This document shows positions 1-10,319 of a stretch of 64,000 nucleotides of DNA, in pieces. The DNA lies in contig JACSYO010001991.1 of assembly GCA_016806645.1 (NCBI GenBank), positions 16,001 to 80,000 of the forward strand, in the 5' to 3' direction. Position 1 is the stretch's first letter; each line of letters starts with the position of its first letter. Origin of the DNA: Ophiodon elongatus. Taxonomy: Eukaryota; Chordata; Actinopteri; Perciformes; Hexagrammidae. Under the pieces are notes generated by a model. That model saw only the letters and a list, made by a program, of their open reading frames with translations. It was not told the DNA's origin and ran no database searches. The position numbers were made by a program, and so were the translations under genes.

Positions 1-366
1 CCTATTTACCTGTTTAACTCTTTAATCACTGCTTCATATTTACCTGTTTAACTCTTTAATCACTGCTTCATATTTACCTGTTTAACTCTTTAATCACTGC
101 TTCATATTTACCTGTTTAACTCTTTAATCACTGCTTCATATTTACCTGTTTAACTCTTTGATCACTGCTTCATATTTACCTGTTTAACTCTTTGATCACT
201 GCTTCATATTTACCTGTTGAACTCTTTGATCACTGCTTCATATTTACCTGTTGAACTCTTTGATCACTGCTTCATATTTACCTGTTGAACTCTTTGATCA
301 CTGCTTCATATTTACCTGTTGAACTCTTTGATCACTGCTTCATATTTACCTGTTGAACTCTTAAAT
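1..366. repeat. 34-bp minisatellite in the last calumenin intron
   Basis: About eleven near-identical 34-bp units with the core TATTTACCTGTTTAACTC fill the intron up to about 30 bp before the acceptor of the calumenin terminal exon. Units on the left carry TTTAATCAC and units on the right TTGATCAC, so variants are spread in blocks as in a replication-slippage array. The array runs off the left edge of the window. Confidence 0.95.
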
Positions 367-395
367 CACGGTTTTATGTTTGTCTTTTCTTTCAG

Positions 396-500
396 GATCG
401 AAAACTCACCAAAAGTGAAATCCTCAACAAATACGACCTGTTTGTTGGCAGTCAGGTGACGGACTTCGGGCAAGCGTTACTACAACACGACGAGTTCTAG
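396..500 (+). CDS. calu: Calumenin, last coding exon (partial gene)
   Basis: This exon encodes the last 34 residues of calumenin, a CREC-family EF-hand calcium-binding protein of the ER and secretory pathway. It follows a good acceptor (CTTTTCTTTCAG, ending at 395), opens in phase 0 with DRKLTKSEI, continues YDLFVGSQVTDFGQALL and stops at TAG 498-500. The C-terminus is HDEF, the ER-retention signal typical of calumenin (KDEL variant). DRKLTKSEI corresponds to the end of the last EF-hand region of the family. All upstream exons lie left of the window. The assignment is supported by its opsin neighbour, since calumenin lies beside the SWS1 opsin in vertebrates. Which fish calumenin paralogue this is (calua or calub) cannot be decided from 34 residues, although the synteny favours the opsin-linked copy. 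Confidence 0.92.
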   Translation, partial: DRKLTKSEILNKYDLFVGSQVTDFGQALLQHDEF

Positions 501-695
501 AGAACATGATTTCACTCGTGTTTCTAAAGAATAATATATTCTGTAAACCTACAGTACAGCTTGTAATAACCTTGTGTTTAAATTTGGAGACATCTGTTAC
601 GTTCAAACAAATCTTTGACAGGTCAGTCTGACCTCTTTATAATATTTACATTCATAAGACTTTATACTCCATCCATGTTAGTTTAGTTTCTGTTT

Positions 696-1098
696 AAAGG
701 TCTCAGTGTTTATCTCCTTACTGGTTCTTTAAAGGTCTCAGTGTTTATCTCCTTACTGGTTCTTTAAAGGTCTCAGTGTTTATCTCCTTACTAGTTATTT
801 AAAGGTCTCAGTGTTTATCTCCTTACTGGTTCTTTAAAGGTCTCAGTGTTTATCTCCTTACTAGTTCTTTAAAGGTCTCAGTGTTTATCTCCTTACTAGT
901 TCTTTAAAGGTCTCAGTGTTTATCTCCTTACTGGTTCTCTAAAGGTCTCAGTGTTTATCTCCTTACTGGTTCTCTAAAGGTCTCAGTGTTTATCTCCTTA
1001 CTGGTTCTCTAAAGGTCTCAGTGTTTATCTCCTTACTGGTTCTCTAAAGGTCTCAGTGTTTATCTCCTTACTGGGTTCTCTAAAGGTCTCAGTGTTTA
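696..1098. repeat. 35-bp minisatellite in the calumenin 3'UTR
   Basis: About eleven to twelve 35-bp units begin AAAGGTCTCAGTGTTTATCT. They differ mainly in TGGTTCTTT, TAGTTCTTT and TGGTTCTCT at the unit end. The array would be transcribed as part of the calumenin mRNA. Confidence 0.93.
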
Positions 1099-1346
1099 TG
1101 CTGAACTGACCTCGCAGGTTTTATCTGCTTTCATGTTTCTTTCATTTCTGTTTTGGAACACAAATGTTTTTAGAGAAAAAAACCTAAACAGTCTAAAAGT
1201 TTCAAGACATTTCTGCATCTTTTGAAGTCAAAGATGAAAAATAATTTTTAGTCTTGTTATTTCACTGTAAAAGTAATTATCAGCAGTTTATTTTGGATTT
1301 GCACACAGAGAGAAAGTATTTTGGACTACATGCTGAACTGTTTTTC

Positions 1347-1352
1347 AATAAA
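1347..1352 (+). promoter_or_regulatory. calu: Poly(A) signal of calumenin
   Basis: A canonical AATAAA lies about 850 bp after the calumenin stop in an AT-rich context. It is about 155 bp from the opposing opsin signal, consistent with tail-to-tail genes. Confidence 0.7.
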
Positions 1353-1508
1353 CATTTAAAGTTAAAGACAAATATGATTTGCTGTTTGTTTTGAGTGAAC
1401 TCACTCTTTAGGACTTTAATAGTATTTTTATATATATAATTTATTCAGTGCAGTTATGAGAGCTGAATTATTACACAAACATAGTCAGGGCAAACAAATT
1501 GTAAGATT

Positions 1509-1514
1509 TTTATT
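1509..1514 (-). promoter_or_regulatory. opn1sw1: Poly(A) signal of opn1sw1
   Basis: TTTATT on + (AATAAA on -) lies about 150 bp downstream of the opsin stop codon and is the first canonical signal on that strand. The 3'UTR is therefore short, about 170 nt. Confidence 0.65.
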
Positions 1515-1663
1515 AAAATCTTTTGTTGCATTTATCTAAACAAAGAAGCTCTACAGTACAATAAATAAATAGACAGTTTGTTATATTTACATGTTGTTTG
1601 GTCAGAAATCATCACATCTTTTGTAAAGGTGCTGAGATGTTCTTCTGTCTTCAGTTGTAAACT

Positions 1664-1762
1664 TTAAGAAGCTGTGGACACTGATGACACTTCAGTCTTT
1701 GAAACTTCAGATGCTTCGCTTATTTCCTTTCCAAAGAACGTCTCCATGATGCAGGCGTTAAA
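1664..1762 (-). CDS. opn1sw1: opn1sw1 exon 5 with stop
   Basis: 99 nt encoding the cytoplasmic tail. It starts FNACIMETFFGK, ends in a Ser/Thr-rich stretch (SEVSKTEVSSVSTAS) and stops at TAA 1664-1666. The sequence matches the SWS1 C-terminal pattern. Confidence 0.95.
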   Translation of the reverse strand, partial: FNACIMETFFGKEISEASEVSKTEVSSVSTAS

Positions 1763-3612
1763 CTGGTGAGGAAAACATCAACAATCGTTAAACTGGTGAG
1801 GAAAACATCAACAATCGTTAAACTGGTGAGGAAAACATCAACAATCAGGATTTAATTACAACTTCTACTTCATCAGGTCTGACTGAGTACAGAAGAGAAA
1901 AGACACTAGTTAAAGGGTTAACTCTGCTCACCTGGTAGTTAAAGGGTTAACTCTGCTCACCTGGTAGTTAAAGGGTTAACTCTGCTCACCTGCTAATTAA
2001 AGGGTTACTCTGGTAGTTAAAGGGTTAACTGCTCACCTGGTAGTTAAAGGGTTAACTGCTCACCTGTTTGTTGAGGAAGGCGTAGATCAGCGGGTTGTAG
2101 ACACACGAGCTCTTGGAGAAGAAAGCCGGGATGGTGACGAGTCGGTAGTCTTTGTTCTCGGCTGACGAGTTGCCGAAGTACAGAGCGGCCAGCGCGTACG
2201 GCCCGTAGCAGGTGACGAAGGAGCCCACCATCACGATGATCATCTTCGACACCTCCTTCTCCGCCTTCTGGGTGGAGGCTGACTCCGTCTGCTGGGCTGC
2301 TACCTGAACACAAGGAACAAGACCGGGACCTCAGACCAGGACCCTAACCCAGGACCTCAGACCGGGACCTCAAACCGGGACCCTAAACCAGGACCCTAAC
2401 CCAGGACCTCAGACCGGGACCTCAGACTGGGAACTCAGTCCGGGACCCTAACCCAGGACGTCAAACCAGGACCTCAAACCGGGACCCTAACCCAGGACCT
2501 TAATGAGGGCTGATCCACTGATTGATTAGACTCACCGCTCTCAGAGCTCCCAGCAGCTGCGAGTAGGAGAAGATGATGATGCTGAGTGGAATGACGAAGC
2601 ACGACACCAACAGGAAGTAGGTGTAGCTGGTGCAGTGGTACTCCTCGTTGTGAGTGTACCAGTCGGGTCCACAGGAGCAGCCCAGACCTTCAGGGATGTA
2701 TCTGAAACCAGATGGTTCATGTTTAAAACCTCAGATTGAGTCTGTAGAAAGCACCTCACACAGGTGTGTCACTCACCTGCTCCAGCCAAAGAAAGGTGGG
2801 GTGGCACACCCGACCCCCAAGACCCAGGTGACAGCGACCGCACCCAAAGCGTGGTTATTGCCAAACTTAAAGGCGCCAAAAGGTTTACAGATGATCAGAT
2901 ATCTCTCAAAAGACAAGAGAGCCAAAGACCAGGATGTCACGAGTCCTGCAGAGGACAGAGGGGGTAATACATGACGGACAAAGAACACTTGAAAATAATT
3001 ATGAAAAGATAAAAGTACAAATAAAATAAAAATGTAATCTAGAGAATCAGTAGTTGTACTAAAACTTGGCTGTAGTGATTGTTTTCTGCTGAGATCAAAT
3101 TAAACTACCAATTAGTTGATTGTATTTGAATTCTGCTGAGAAAAGACACGACTGTTGATTTGGTCCCTGCTGGAGATCCCACCCAAAGGACCCTCTGGGT
3201 GAGGACTATAGTTCACTTCACCTACCTGCTGTTGACATCAAATCAAAGTCTATCTGGCCACATGATCTTTACCTGATATTGATCCCACGGCGGCCTCCAA
3301 GGCGCACATGGTGTGACCCAGGAAGTAGTAACCCCTCATGGTGGCAACAAACACCTGACTGACCGAGAAGGTCGTGAAGATGAATCCTGCGAAGGAGATG
3401 TTGACGAGGATGTAGTTGAGTGGGACTCGCAGCTTCTTGTATTTGAAGGTGACAAAGAGAACGACGAAGTTTAGGGGTACTCCAGCGAAGAACACAAAAC
3501 CCATGAAGACGGTCTGCAGGTGAAATGCCCACAGAGGGGCGAGGTAATACTGTGGCCCCTCGAAGGGACTCACTTTAGAAATGTTCTCATACAAGTGGAA
3601 GTTTTTCCCCAT
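1664..3612 (-). CDS. opn1sw1: Short-wave-sensitive 1 (UV/violet) cone opsin, complete
   Basis: This is the cone visual pigment of the SWS1 class, a seven-helix GPCR that binds 11-cis-retinal and couples to cone transducin. Five exons on the minus strand (3612-3273, 2945-2777, 2701-2536, 2303-2064, 1762-1664) have perfect GT-AG borders and join to 1014 nt, giving 337 residues. Exons 2, 3 and 4 are 169, 166 and 240 nt, as in other vertebrate opsins. Visible landmarks are an N-terminal NIS sequon at residue 10, counterion Glu106 (bovine 113), FERY at the end of helix 3, the CSCGPDW loop with the disulfide Cys, retinal-binding Lys289 (bovine 296) in FFSKSSCVYNP, and a Ser/Thr-rich tail for kinase. 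Phe79 equals bovine site 86, and Phe there is associated with UV tuning, so a UV-sensitive pigment is inferred. The ATG at 3612 is preferred over an in-frame ATG at 3669, because the latter overlaps the TATA box. Position next to calumenin supports SWS1. Confidence 0.96.
1756..1845. repeat. opn1sw1: 30-bp x3 repeat of the exon 5 acceptor of opn1sw1
   Basis: Three exact 30-bp copies, on + CGTTAAACTGGTGAGGAAAA plus ACATCAACAAT-type remainder. On the minus strand each contains the acceptor CTCACCAG followed by TTTAACG, the first bases of exon 5. Only the copy nearest the coding sequence leads into the exon. Starting at an upstream copy would meet TGA after four codons. Confidence 0.95.
1908..2068. 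repeat. opn1sw1: ~29-bp array repeating the exon 4 donor of opn1sw1
   Basis: GCTCACCTG (minus strand CAG|GTGAGC) occurs at 1926, 1955, 1984, 2031 and 2058. The last is the real donor of exon 4. Between them lies TAGTTAAAGGGTTAACT. The array is thus a tandem copy of the exon 4 5' splice site. Confidence 0.93.
2064..2303 (-). CDS. opn1sw1: opn1sw1 exon 4
   Basis: 240 nt. It encodes AQQTESASTQKAEKEVSKM, helix 6 and helix 7 with the retinal lysine in FFSKSSCVYNPLIYAF. The donor CAG|GTGAGC is copied four more times in the adjacent intron array. Confidence 0.96.
2316..2500. repeat. Short GA/CCT-rich tandem repeat in opn1sw1 intron 3
   Basis: Loose units of about 20 bp alternate CAGGACCTCAGACC and GGGACCCTAACC. 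The array occupies most of the intron between opsin exons 3 and 4. Confidence 0.85.
2536..2701 (-). CDS. opn1sw1: opn1sw1 exon 3
   Basis: 166 nt, acceptor GGTTTCAG, donor GCG|GTGAGT. It encodes the second extracellular loop (YIPEGLGCSCGPDWY, with the conserved disulfide cysteine) and helix 5. Confidence 0.96.
2777..2945 (-). CDS. opn1sw1: opn1sw1 exon 2
   Basis: 169 nt, acceptor CTCTGCAG, donor AG|GTGAGT. It encodes WSLALLSFERYLIICKPFG and helix 4 through PPFFGWSR. The ERY triplet occupies the GPCR DRY position. Confidence 0.96.
3273..3612 (-). CDS. opn1sw1: opn1sw1 exon 1
   Basis: Residues 1-113 plus one base of codon 114. The exon covers the N-terminus and helices 1 to mid-3, including FVFFAGVPLNF, KKLRVPLNYILVN and the counterion segment CALEAAVGS. 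Its donor is CAG|GTAAAG. Confidence 0.96.
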
Positions 3613-3653
3613 CGTGACACTGAGCTTTCTGGCACACCTGATGACTACCGCCT

Positions 3654-3662
3654 CTTTATATA
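3654..3662 (-). promoter_or_regulatory. opn1sw1: TATA box of opn1sw1
   Basis: TATATAAAG on the minus strand lies 42 bp before the start codon at 3612. Transcription would start roughly 30 bp from the box, leaving a 5'UTR of about 20 nt. This is the reason for rejecting the in-frame ATG at 3669. Confidence 0.7.
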
Positions 3663-3732
3663 CTCTCATAAACCACTTACACTAAAGATTTACTCTCAAG
3701 AGCTGCTTTACTTTTTCTAAAGTCACATTTTA

Positions 3733-3738
3733 GGATTA
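3733..3738 (+). promoter_or_regulatory. Possible CRX/OTX homeodomain site
   Basis: GGATTA (TAATCC on -) lies about 70 bp upstream of the opsin TATA box, where cone opsin promoters usually bind Crx/Otx factors. The motif is short, so the call rests on position. A second GGATTA lies at 4475-4480. Confidence 0.4.
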
Positions 3739-3739
3739 A

Positions 3740-4680
3740 CAATCGTCACATTTAATCTTTAATCTTCTTACAGATAGGATTTACAGTCAAAGCAGGCTGA
3801 TATCAACCTGTGTTGTTCAAGTTTAAAAACAAAGAAAATAAATGTAAAGTTGCCTGATATGTACGAGATGCAGACCATAAATTCAAACTCTCAAGAACTG
3901 AACTAAATCTGAGAATAAACGCGTGGCAACATTTTCATATTAACCCTGAGAGACCCACATTGACCCATTGTGTCTTTTTTAGGGGGGACAGCAGAGTACA
4001 GCTGGAATCTGAAGACTAATTTATGCAGAACTGTGACTAGTAGTTCTAGTCATACGTTAGATATTAAAATAATCAAATAATTAATTTAAATAGATTGTGC
4101 CAGTGTATAAGGGCTTAGAATATTATGATGAAAGTATGTGTTGGACGTCATGCTCTATTAAGTCTCATAAATTGTTGCAGCAATTTCTGGTTGACAGCCT
4201 TTCTTACACAGATTTAAAAATGTTTAATTGTGAATAATGGTGAAAGATCCCTCCAGAATATTACTTTAAGACACCAAGACCTGAAGGAACACCATAGAAC
4301 AAGACATGCTGTGATTTGATAGCTAGAACTTTTGATATTTGGAGATTTTTGCAAGAATTGCATCTTTCTGCGATTGGATAACTGTTCTGAAAGTCTTTAT
4401 CGTCAATATCAAGCCAATCCTGCTCTGAATGCTCGGAGGTCTCTGGTTTGGGCTGGTGAAGGTTCATGAGGCTGGGATTATCCCAGAGGTCACCTCAGTG
4501 ATGTCACCTCAGTGATGTCACTATGTGAAACGGTTACGACGGAGACAAACAACATCACACATGAATACAGGAAAGAGTCTCAAATTTCCACTCAAAATCC
4601 ATGTTGAGGCATCCCAGTATACAGAAATATTCAAATACAGAAGTTTCAGAAGAGAAATGAATACATGAAAACAATAACGG
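3740..4680. other. Upstream region of opn1sw1, no gene seen
   Basis: This is about 0.9 kb of non-repetitive AT-rich sequence, the only unique stretch upstream of the opsin before the arrays start. It is the likely place for proximal cone-specific control elements. No open frame resembling a known protein was seen. Confidence 0.6.
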
Positions 4681-4689
4681 TGGTAGTTT

Positions 4690-7600
4690 ACACTACCCTC
4701 TGCTACATCACTATTATAAAGAATAGGAGCACCCTAACCCTCTGCTACTTTACTATTATAAAGAATAGGAGCACCCTAACCCTCTGCTACATTACTATTA
4801 TAAAGAATAGGAGCACCCTAACCCTCTGCTACATTACTATTATAAAGAATAGGAGCACCCTAACCCTCTGCTACATTACTATTATAAAGAATAGGAGCAC
4901 CCTAACCCTCTGCTACATTACTATTATAAAGAATAGGAGCACCCTAACCCTCTGCTACATTACTGTATAAAGAATAGGAGCACCCTAACCCTCTGCTACA
5001 TTACTATTATAAAGTACAGGATCACCGTAACCCTCTGCTACATTACTATTATAAAGTACAGGATCACCGTAACCCTCTGCTACATTACTATATAAAGTAG
5101 AGGAGCACCGTAACTCTCTGCTACATTGCTATATAAAGTAGAGGAGCACCGTAACCCTCTGCTACATTGCTATATAAAGTAGAGGAGCACCGTAACCCTC
5201 TGCTACATTACTATTATAAAGTAGAGGATCACCGTAACCCTCTGCTACATTACTATATAAAGTTCAAGAGCACCGTAACCCTCTGCTACATTACTATATA
5301 AAGTTCAAGAGCACCGTAACCCTCGGCTACATTACTATATAAAGTAGAGGAGCACCGTAACTCTCTGCTACATTGCTATATAAAGTAGAGGAGCACCGTA
5401 ACCCTCTGCTACATTGCTATATAAAGTAGAGGAGCACCGTAACCCTCTGCTACATTGCTATATAAAGTAGAGGAGCACCCTAACCCTCTGCTACATTATT
5501 ATATAAAGTTCAAGAGCACCGTAACCCTCTGCTACATTACTATATAAAGTTCAAGAGCACCGTAACCCTCTGCTACATTACTATATAAAGTTCAAGAGCA
5601 CCGTAACCCTCTGCTACATTACTATTATAAAGTAGAGGATCACCGTAACCCTCTGCTACATTACTGTATAAAGTAGAGGATCACCGTAACCCTCTGCTAC
5701 ATTACTATATAAAGTTCAAGAGCACCGTAACCCTCTGCTACATTACTATATAAAGTTCAAGAGCACCGTAACCCTCTGCTACATTGCTATATAAAGTAGA
5801 GGAGCACCGTAACCCTCTGCTACATTGCTATATAAAGTAGAGGAGCACCCTAACCCTCTGCTACATTACTATATAAAGTTCAAGAGCACCGTAACCCTCT
5901 GCTACATTACTATATAAAGTTCAAGAGCACCGTAACCCTCTGCTACATTACTATATAAAGTACAAGAGCACCGTAACCCTCTGCTACATTACTATATAAA
6001 GTTCAAGAGCACCGTAACCCTCTGCTACATTACTATATAAAGTTCAAGAGCACCGTAACCCTCTGCTACATTGCTATATAAAGTAGAGGAGCACCGTAAC
6101 CCTCTGCTACATTGCTATATAAAGTAGAGGAGCACCCTAACCCTCTGCTACATTACTATATAAAGTTCAAGAGCACCGTAACCCTCTGCTACATTACTAT
6201 ATAAAGTTCAAGAGCACCGTAACCCTCTGCTACATTACTATATAAAGTTCAAGAGCACCGTAACCCTCTGCTACATTACTATATAAAGTTCAAGAGCACC
6301 GTAACCCTCTGCTACATTACTATATAAAGTTCAAGAGCACCGTAACCCTCTGCTACATTACTATATAAAGTAGAGGAGCACCGTAACCCTCTGCTACATT
6401 ACTATATAAAGTTCAAGAGCACCGTAACCCTCTGCTACATTACTATATAAAGTTCAAGAGCACCGTAACCCTCTGCTACATTGCTATATAAAGTTCAAGA
6501 GCACCGTAACCCTCTGCTACATTGCTATATAAAGTAGAGGAGCACCGTAACCCTCTGCTACATTGCTATATAAAGTAGAGGAGCACCCTAACCCTCTGCT
6601 ACATTACTATATAAAGTTCAAGAGCACCGTAACCCTCTGCTACATTACTATATAAAGTTCAAGAGCACCGTAACCCTCTGCTACATTACTATATAAAGTT
6701 CAAGAGCACCGTAACCCTCTGCTACATTACTATTATAAAGTAGAGGATCACCGTAACCCTCTGCTACATTACTATATAAAGTAGAGGATCACCGTAACCC
6801 TCTGCTACATTACTATATAAAGTTCAAGAGCACCGTAACCCTCTGCTACATTGCTATATAAAGTAGAGGAGCACCGTAACCCTCTGCTACATTGCTATAT
6901 AAAGTAGAGGAGCACCCTAACCCTCTGCTACATTATTATATAAAGTTCAAGAGCACCGTAACCCTCTGCTACATTACTATATAAAGTTCAAGAGCACCGT
7001 AACCCTCTGCTACATTACTATATAAAGTTCAAGAGCACCGTAACCCTCTGCTACATTACTATTATAAAGTAGAGGATCACCGTAACCCTCTGCTACATTA
7101 CTATATAAAGTAGAGGATCACCGTAACCCTCTGCTACATTACTATATAAAGTTCAAGAGCACCGTAACCCTCTGCTACATTACTATATAAAGTTCAAGAG
7201 CACCGTAACCCTCGGCTACATTACTATATAAAGTAGAGGAGCACCGTAACCCTCTGCTACATTACTATATAAAGTTCAAGAGCACCGTAACCCTCTGCTA
7301 CATTACTATATAAAGTTCAAGAGCACCGTAACCCTCTGCTACATTGCTATATAAAGTAGAGGAGCACCGTAACCCTCTGCTACATTGCTATATAAAGTAG
7401 AGGAGCACCGTAACTCTCTGCTATATTGCTATATAAAGTAGAGGACGTAACCCTCTGCTACATTACTATATAAAGTTCAAGAGCACCGTAACCCTCTGCT
7501 ACATTACTATATAAAGTAGAGGAGCACCGTAACCCTCTGCTACATTACTATATAAAGTTCAAGAGCACCGTAACCCTCTGCTACATTACTATATAAAGTT

Positions 7601-8282
7601 CAAGAGCACCGTAACCCTCTGCTACATTGCTATATAAAGTAGAGGAGCACCGTAACCCTCTGCTACATTGCTATATAAAGTAGAGGAGCACCGTAACCCT
7701 CTGCTACATTGCTATATAAAGTAGAGGAGCACCGTAACCCTCTGCTACATTGCTATATAAAGTAGAGGAGCACCGTAACTCTCTGCTACATTGCTATATA
7801 AAGTAGAGGAGCACCGTAACCCTCTGCTACATTGCTATATAAAGTAGAGGAGCACCGTAACCCTCTGCTACATTGCTATATAAAGTAGAGGAGCACCCTA
7901 ACCCTCTGCTACATTACTATATAAAGTTCAAGAGCACCGTAACCCTCTGCTACATTACTATATAAAGTTCAAGAGCACCGTAACCCTCTGCTACATTACT
8001 ATATAAAGTTCAAGAGCACCGTAACCCTCTGCTACATTACTATATAAAGTACAAGAGCACCGTAACCCTCTGCTACATTACTATATAAAGTACAAGAGCA
8101 CCGTAACCCTCGGCTACATTACTATATAAAGTTCAAGAGCACCGTAACCCTCTGCTACATTACTATATAAAGTACAAGAGCACCGTAACCCTCGGCTACA
8201 TTACTATATAAAGTACAAGAGCACCGTAACCCTCGGCTACATTACTATATAAAGTACAAGAGCACCGTAACCCTCGGCTACA
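4690..8282. repeat. 3.6-kb 41-bp minisatellite
   Basis: Roughly 87 units of about 41 bp with the core CCGTAACCCTCTGCTACATT followed by ACTATATAAAGT and a variable tail (AGAGGAGCA, TCAAGAGCA or ACAGGATCA). The variant tails recur in blocks, for example around 5500-5900, 6450-6750 and 6850-7150, showing higher-order duplication. Each unit contains TATATAAAG, a TATA-like string. It lies between opn1sw1 and the LINE. Confidence 0.96.
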
Positions 8283-8544
8283 GTGGTTTCATGGGCTGTC
8301 GGTCCCTGAAGGAGTGCTGATTGATCCAATCTTCATATTACTGGTAAACCTTTTACTAAGAGGTTGTTCACATGTCACACAGTTTAACCCTTGAAACCTT
8401 CATCTACATTTAATCAACCACTTCATTAAATAATTAAACAATAACAACAACTCATTAGTCCACCATCTTAATCCCAATAACACAGACTGTAAAGTCTACA
8501 CAGCTGGTCTTCATGTCGTATTCTTTTACATTTCTATGAATAAA
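8283..8544. other. Unique spacer, nothing recognised
   Basis: Non-repetitive AT-rich DNA between two arrays. No gene or element was recognised. Confidence 0.5.
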
Positions 8545-8812
8545 TTATATGTATACAGTTATATTTAGTGTTTTATGTGAATAAATTATATGTTTAGTTA
8601 TATTTTGTGTTTTAGGTGAATATATGGTATTTATAGTTATATTTAGTGTTTTAGGTGAATATATAGTATTTATAGTTATATTTAGTGTTTTAGGTGAATA
8701 TATGGTATTTATACAGTTATATTTAGTGTTTTATGTGAATATATGGCATTTATACAGTTATACTTAGTGTTTTATGTGAATATATGGTATTTATACAGTT
8801 ATATTTAGTAGG
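8545..8812. repeat. ~40-bp AT-rich minisatellite
   Basis: Six to seven units containing TTATATTTAGTGTTTTAGGT then GAATATATGGTATTTATA. Confidence 0.9.
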
Positions 8813-9186
8813 GTTAGATTAAGGGTTAAAATGTGTTTTGATCCCATATAAATTACTCCCAGTTTGTGATGAAGTGTAACTGTAGTGTTTCATGAAGGAC
8901 GGTTACGTTGTCAGCAGCAGCAGCTGGTCTGCAGAGAAAAATCCAATAAGAACCTTTTGGTTTTCTGTCCGTGTGATTTTAGACCTAATCCGGATGTTTC
9001 AGATTTACCTGAGCAGGTGGTCCTCCTCAATCCTGAAAATCCGCAAAACATCGTCAGATCATCAGATTAGACACAAGAAGACCTTGCAGCTCAAACTGGT
9101 TAATCTGAGGACGAGGATAAAGACCTTAATCTCTGCCTCCTTTTTAAAAACCCTCCAGCCCTTCTTCACTTCCTCTTCACTTCGTC
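8813..9186. other. Unique stretch, open frame of uncertain meaning
   Basis: A frame opens at 8892 and runs into the following array. Its unique part (about 95 codons) resembles no family I recognise, has no splice context and shows no codon conservation that can be judged here. It is treated as non-coding. Confidence 0.4.
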
Positions 9187-9600
9187 ACTACATCACTTCA
9201 TCTCGTCTTGGAGGTGGTTCTGGTCTTCATCACTTCATCTCGTCTTGGAGGTGGTTCTGGTCTTCATCACTTCATCTCGTCTTGGAGGTGGTTCTGGTCT
9301 TCATCACTTCATCTCGTCTTGGAGGTGGTTCTGGTCTTCATCACTTCATCTCGTCTTGGAGGTGGTTCTGGTCTTCATCACTTCATCGAGTCTTGGAGGT
9401 GGTTCTGGTCTTCATCACTTCATCGAGTCTTGGAGGTGGTTCTGGTCTTCATCACTTCATCGAGTCTTGGAGGTGGTTCTGGTCTTCATCACTTCATCGA
9501 GTCTTTGAGGTGTTTCTGGTCTTCATCACTTCATCTAGTCTTGGAGGTGTTTCTGGTCTTCATCACTTCATCTAGTCTTAGAGGCGGTTCTGGTCTTCAT
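9187..9600. repeat. 37-bp minisatellite
   Basis: About eleven units of 37 bp, CTTCATCTCGTCTTGGAGGT then GGTTCTGGTCTTCATCA. The open frames across it are repeat artefacts. Confidence 0.95.
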
Positions 9601-9747
9601 CCTTTCTGGTTCTGGACTTGGAGACAGTGGAGGGTCGTCAGCTTGATTAAACTCACTTTGACCGTCAGACTATAAAAGGTTCATGTGTTTAAACTCCATC
9701 TTTCCTTTGTTACAGCCAACGTCCTCCTTCTTTTGATTTGCACCTTC

Positions 9748-9749
<2 letters not shown>

Positions 9750-9804
<55 letters not shown>

Positions 9805-9842
9805 ACACACGCACACACACACAGACACACAGACACACACAC
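9750..9842. repeat. (CA)n microsatellite
   Basis: About 45 CA dinucleotides with a few CAGA and CG interruptions in the right half. Confidence 0.97.
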
Positions 9843-10102
9843 CTCAGTGCTGATCACACTGTTGTTCAACCTGCCAAATGTTTCCTCTTCATCACTTCAT
9901 CATCTTATCTTCAAGGTACGTTTAAAATATTTTAATATTTAACAGACTTCTTCAGTACGAGTCCTGTAAATGTTGAATTTATCCACAAGATATTTTCTTT
10001 GAATGTTAAATCTTCTAATTTATTTCACTTTTGAGAACAACTTGTCTTCACTGCGTTTCTGTTTTTCTCTCTGAAACTCTGACAAGAGGAGGAGGACGAA
10101 GT

Positions 10103-10206
10103 TCTGATATGAAACTGATGATTATTGATCCTCCATCAGAGCCGGGGCTGACGTAGATCTGATATGAAACTGATGATTATTGATCCTCCATCAGAGCCGG
10201 GGCTGT
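10103..10206. repeat. Two-copy 56-bp tandem duplication
   Basis: The segment from TCTGATATGAAACTGATGAT through CAGAGCCGGGGCTG is present twice, 56 bp apart, with no differences over the shared part. It looks like a nascent array. Confidence 0.9.
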
Positions 10207-10319
10207 ATCATAACCAGTCTGGGAGTTTTATGAAGCATGGGTATGATACGACCTCAGTTCGTTGGTGATTCTCTGCAGCTGAAACACAAACATGAAATGA
10301 ATAAACTCAACTCAATTTT

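Larger units (their letters stand above)
501..1370 (+). other. calu: Calumenin 3'UTR
   Basis: The sequence between the stop codon and the poly(A) signal at 1347-1352 is inferred to be the 3'UTR. It is AT-rich and contains a 35-bp minisatellite at 696-1098. The 3' boundary is estimated as 15-25 bp beyond the signal. Confidence 0.7.

Noticed and set aside
3610..3669. Upstream in-frame ATG at 3669 as the opsin start (19 extra residues)
   Set aside because: That ATG overlaps the TATA box, the extra peptide is unlike any opsin N-terminus, and ATG 3612 gives the normal length.
4665..4970. 101-codon frame with LCYITIIKNRSTLT repeats
   Set aside because: First units of the 41/42-bp array; the frame closes as soon as a unit of different length appears.
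8892..9575. 227-codon frame partly in unique sequence
   Set aside because: More than half is the 37-bp array and the unique part matches nothing I recognise. Kept only as an uncertain stretch.
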